A stretch of 64,000 nt of DNA from Metallyticus violacea (taxonomy: Eukaryota > Arthropoda > Insecta > Mantodea > Metallyticidae). Below the pieces are notes generated by a model. That model was not told where the DNA came from. It saw only the letters and a list, made by a program, of their open reading frames with translations, and searched no databases. The stretch covers positions 76,528,501-76,592,500 of the forward strand of contig CM060831.1 in assembly GCA_030762175.1 (NCBI GenBank), read 5' to 3'. Position numbers and translations under genes: made by a program. This document shows positions 54,601 to 57,600 of this stretch, piece by piece (position 1 is the first letter of the stretch; each line of letters opens with the position of its first letter).

Positions 54601-57600
54601 CATGGTAGGTGAAACTTTTGATTTGTATTCTTCTTTTGTGTTTTTCAGTGTGGAAACTTCCCTTATCCCTTTTTGTCTTTTAGATTTATTGATAATTTTT
54701 ATCAATGTGTCTTTGTTGAAACCATGGATTATAGCTGTCTTTATTATTTGTTTATATTCTAGTTTGTACCCTGCTTCTGAGAGTGGAATATTCATCAATA
54801 TATGTGCCAAACTGTGAAATACTACATACTTATGTGTAATGGGGTTATAGCTCTCATTTTTTATGTAGTTTCCTGTGTGTGTTTCTTTTTTGTAAATTCC
54901 AAAATTCAAATAATCTCCAGTTCTTATAATTTTTAAATCTAGAAATGGTAGCCAACTATTTCTTTCTTCTTCTATGGTAATTGTATAGATTCATGTTGCA
55001 CATTAAGAAGTTTTAGGGCATCTATTGACTGTTTCTTCGGTATTATTGCAAAAATGCCATTTACATACCTATACCATGACTTGAAAATTAAAGGGAATTT
55101 ATGATATGTGTTTCAAATGAACTCATAAACTCTGCTAGAAAAGGTGACAGAGGGTTTCCCAAGTAGGCCTGAAACTTGTTGGTAGTATTTTTTGTTGAAG
55201 CTGAAGTATTAATGCAAATATTAGTAAGTTTTAATAAATCTTCTATTTCTTCTGTTTTTAAGTTTATTGATGTTAACCATTTTTTAGCATAAGCATACGT
55301 TTCTCTGTAGATAGGTGGCTATTTTTTAAGTTTTTTGACTAGATCAACTGAATTTTTAATGCTCAAACTTTGGAATCTCTTAAAAAAATTGAAGACTGAT
55401 CAATTTTTTGTGCTACCTGGTTTGTGGGTGAATTGATATTGTTTATTATTGATCTCATGCTGTTAACATTTTTATGTATTTTAGGTAGTGCATAAAGCAT
55501 GGGTAGTACTGGATTACTCTGTGTGATATTCTGTTTTTCAGTAGTGGATAGTGTTTTGACTTCATTTAATGTTTTGATTAACATTTTATTGCATTTATTG
55601 AGCGGATTCTTATCAATTGGTTTGTAGTCTTGTCCTTTTAACATAGTTTCAATCTATGTATTCTTTTTCATCTAAAATGGCTAATTTACTACCTTTGTAT
55701 GCTTTTATGTATTTAACTGGTTTTTCTTTTAGTTTTTTTAATGTTGTTCTGTAATTTATTGATTTATTTCGGTTTTTTATGTTCTCTAAAACTTTTTTGC
55801 ATTTACTTTTGACGAACGATTGTTCCCTTTCGTTTAGTTGGGTGGCTATGTCTATGTCAGCTGTGTAATCTTCTATATTATCTGAGAAATCTATACAAGT
55901 TTTTAGACCTTTATTTAGGAGATTGATTTCATTTTTGGAACATGTGGCACTTGCAAGATTAACTACTTTATCTATTAAGAGATTCTCCCAAAACGTGTCT
56001 TACTTTTATGTAAGTAAATGGAGTTTAGTGTAAAAAAGTGAATAGATCAACATATGTTTTGTGGATGTATCTAATCTTATTAAACAGTTGGGCAAGGAAG
56101 CATATGAGCCAAGTAACTGGTGTCTTTTTATTTATTCTTCCAAATAAATGGAAGAATAAATTTATTATCCCTTTATTCTTATGTTACTTCATAATGGTAA
56201 TAAGTAAGCTTCAATACAGCTTGCACATTCTATGAACCTAATAGAGTCTTATGAAACTCTGAAGCATGCTTTTGAGAAAATTAAGTACTGGGAGTGACAA
56301 ATATGTGGGGACACTAAGGTCATTGGTCTGTTACTAGGAGAACAGGGAGGATACATAAAATTCCCTTGTTTTCTTTGCAAATAAGATAGCAGGGCGAGGG
56401 ACAAACATTGGGAAACTGACCAATGGCCTGAGAGGCAGCAACTGGAACCTGGATCAAAAAATGTTACTAATGTGCCTCTTGTTGATCATCAAAAAATTCT
56501 ACTCCTTCCATTACATATAAAACTTGGCATGATGAAACAATTCATGAAAGTGCTTGATAACAGTTGTCCTTGCTTCCAGTACTTATGCACAAAATTTCCA
56601 TCATTGTTACAGGCCAAAATTAGAGAGGGAGTATTTGATGGACCACAGATAAGGAAATTGATGAAAGATGTTAATTTTACCAGCTCTATGAATGAAATTG
56701 AAAAAGATGCATGGAATGGATTCAGAGAAGTTGTTAAGAAATTTCTGGGCAATGTGAAAGACCCTCAATACAAATAAATTGTTAGAAATATGCTGGAAGA
56801 TTTCAGACTGCTTGGATGTAATATGAGTTTGAAGCTTCATTTCCTCAAGTCACATCCTGACTACTTCCCGTCGAATTTAGGAGCTGTCAGCAAATATGGT
56901 GAAAGGTTCACCAGGACTTGAAAGATGTTAAACGACATTATCAGGAATGCTGGGACGTACATATGATGGCCAATTACTGCTGGTGTCTTGCACACGATGA
57001 ACCTACCAGAGAACACTTGAGAAAATCAGGTACACTGCAGTTCCATGGGAAAAGAAAAAGGGGTACACAAGATAACTAACATACATTCTCAAATTCAGGT
57101 ATGCTTTCATGTTATTATTCTTCTTTATTTTCTTTAAAAGTTGTACATGATTGTGTTATATTTTTGCAAATTTTACAATTATATTTTCATTGAACATTGT
57201 CATATTGCCAAAAAGAGATATGCTAAGGAAAAACTGAATGCATTTTTGAATTCTGCGCACAAAATTAGTAAAAGTCACCTATTTTTAATTGGACTGCAGA
57301 AAAAAAAATTCATTTGTAACCTAGTGAACTCATAAAGTAATAATCAGTATAAACATTAAGTGAATAAATTGTACTTATGAAGTTGCAGACAACGGAGTGG
57401 GAATATATCCTATGCTAATGTACTGGAGTTAGTGTGAACATTTGAACATGTTTCAAAAGCACTTGCTTTCATCATCAGCTGTTGAGGCGGCCAACAGCTG
57501 ATGAAACATATCCTCCTAGTATTATTTAAGTAAATGGAATAAGTATGAACAAGTTGATAGTTTAGGATTTATTACCACTCCATTATCTACAGATTCATAA

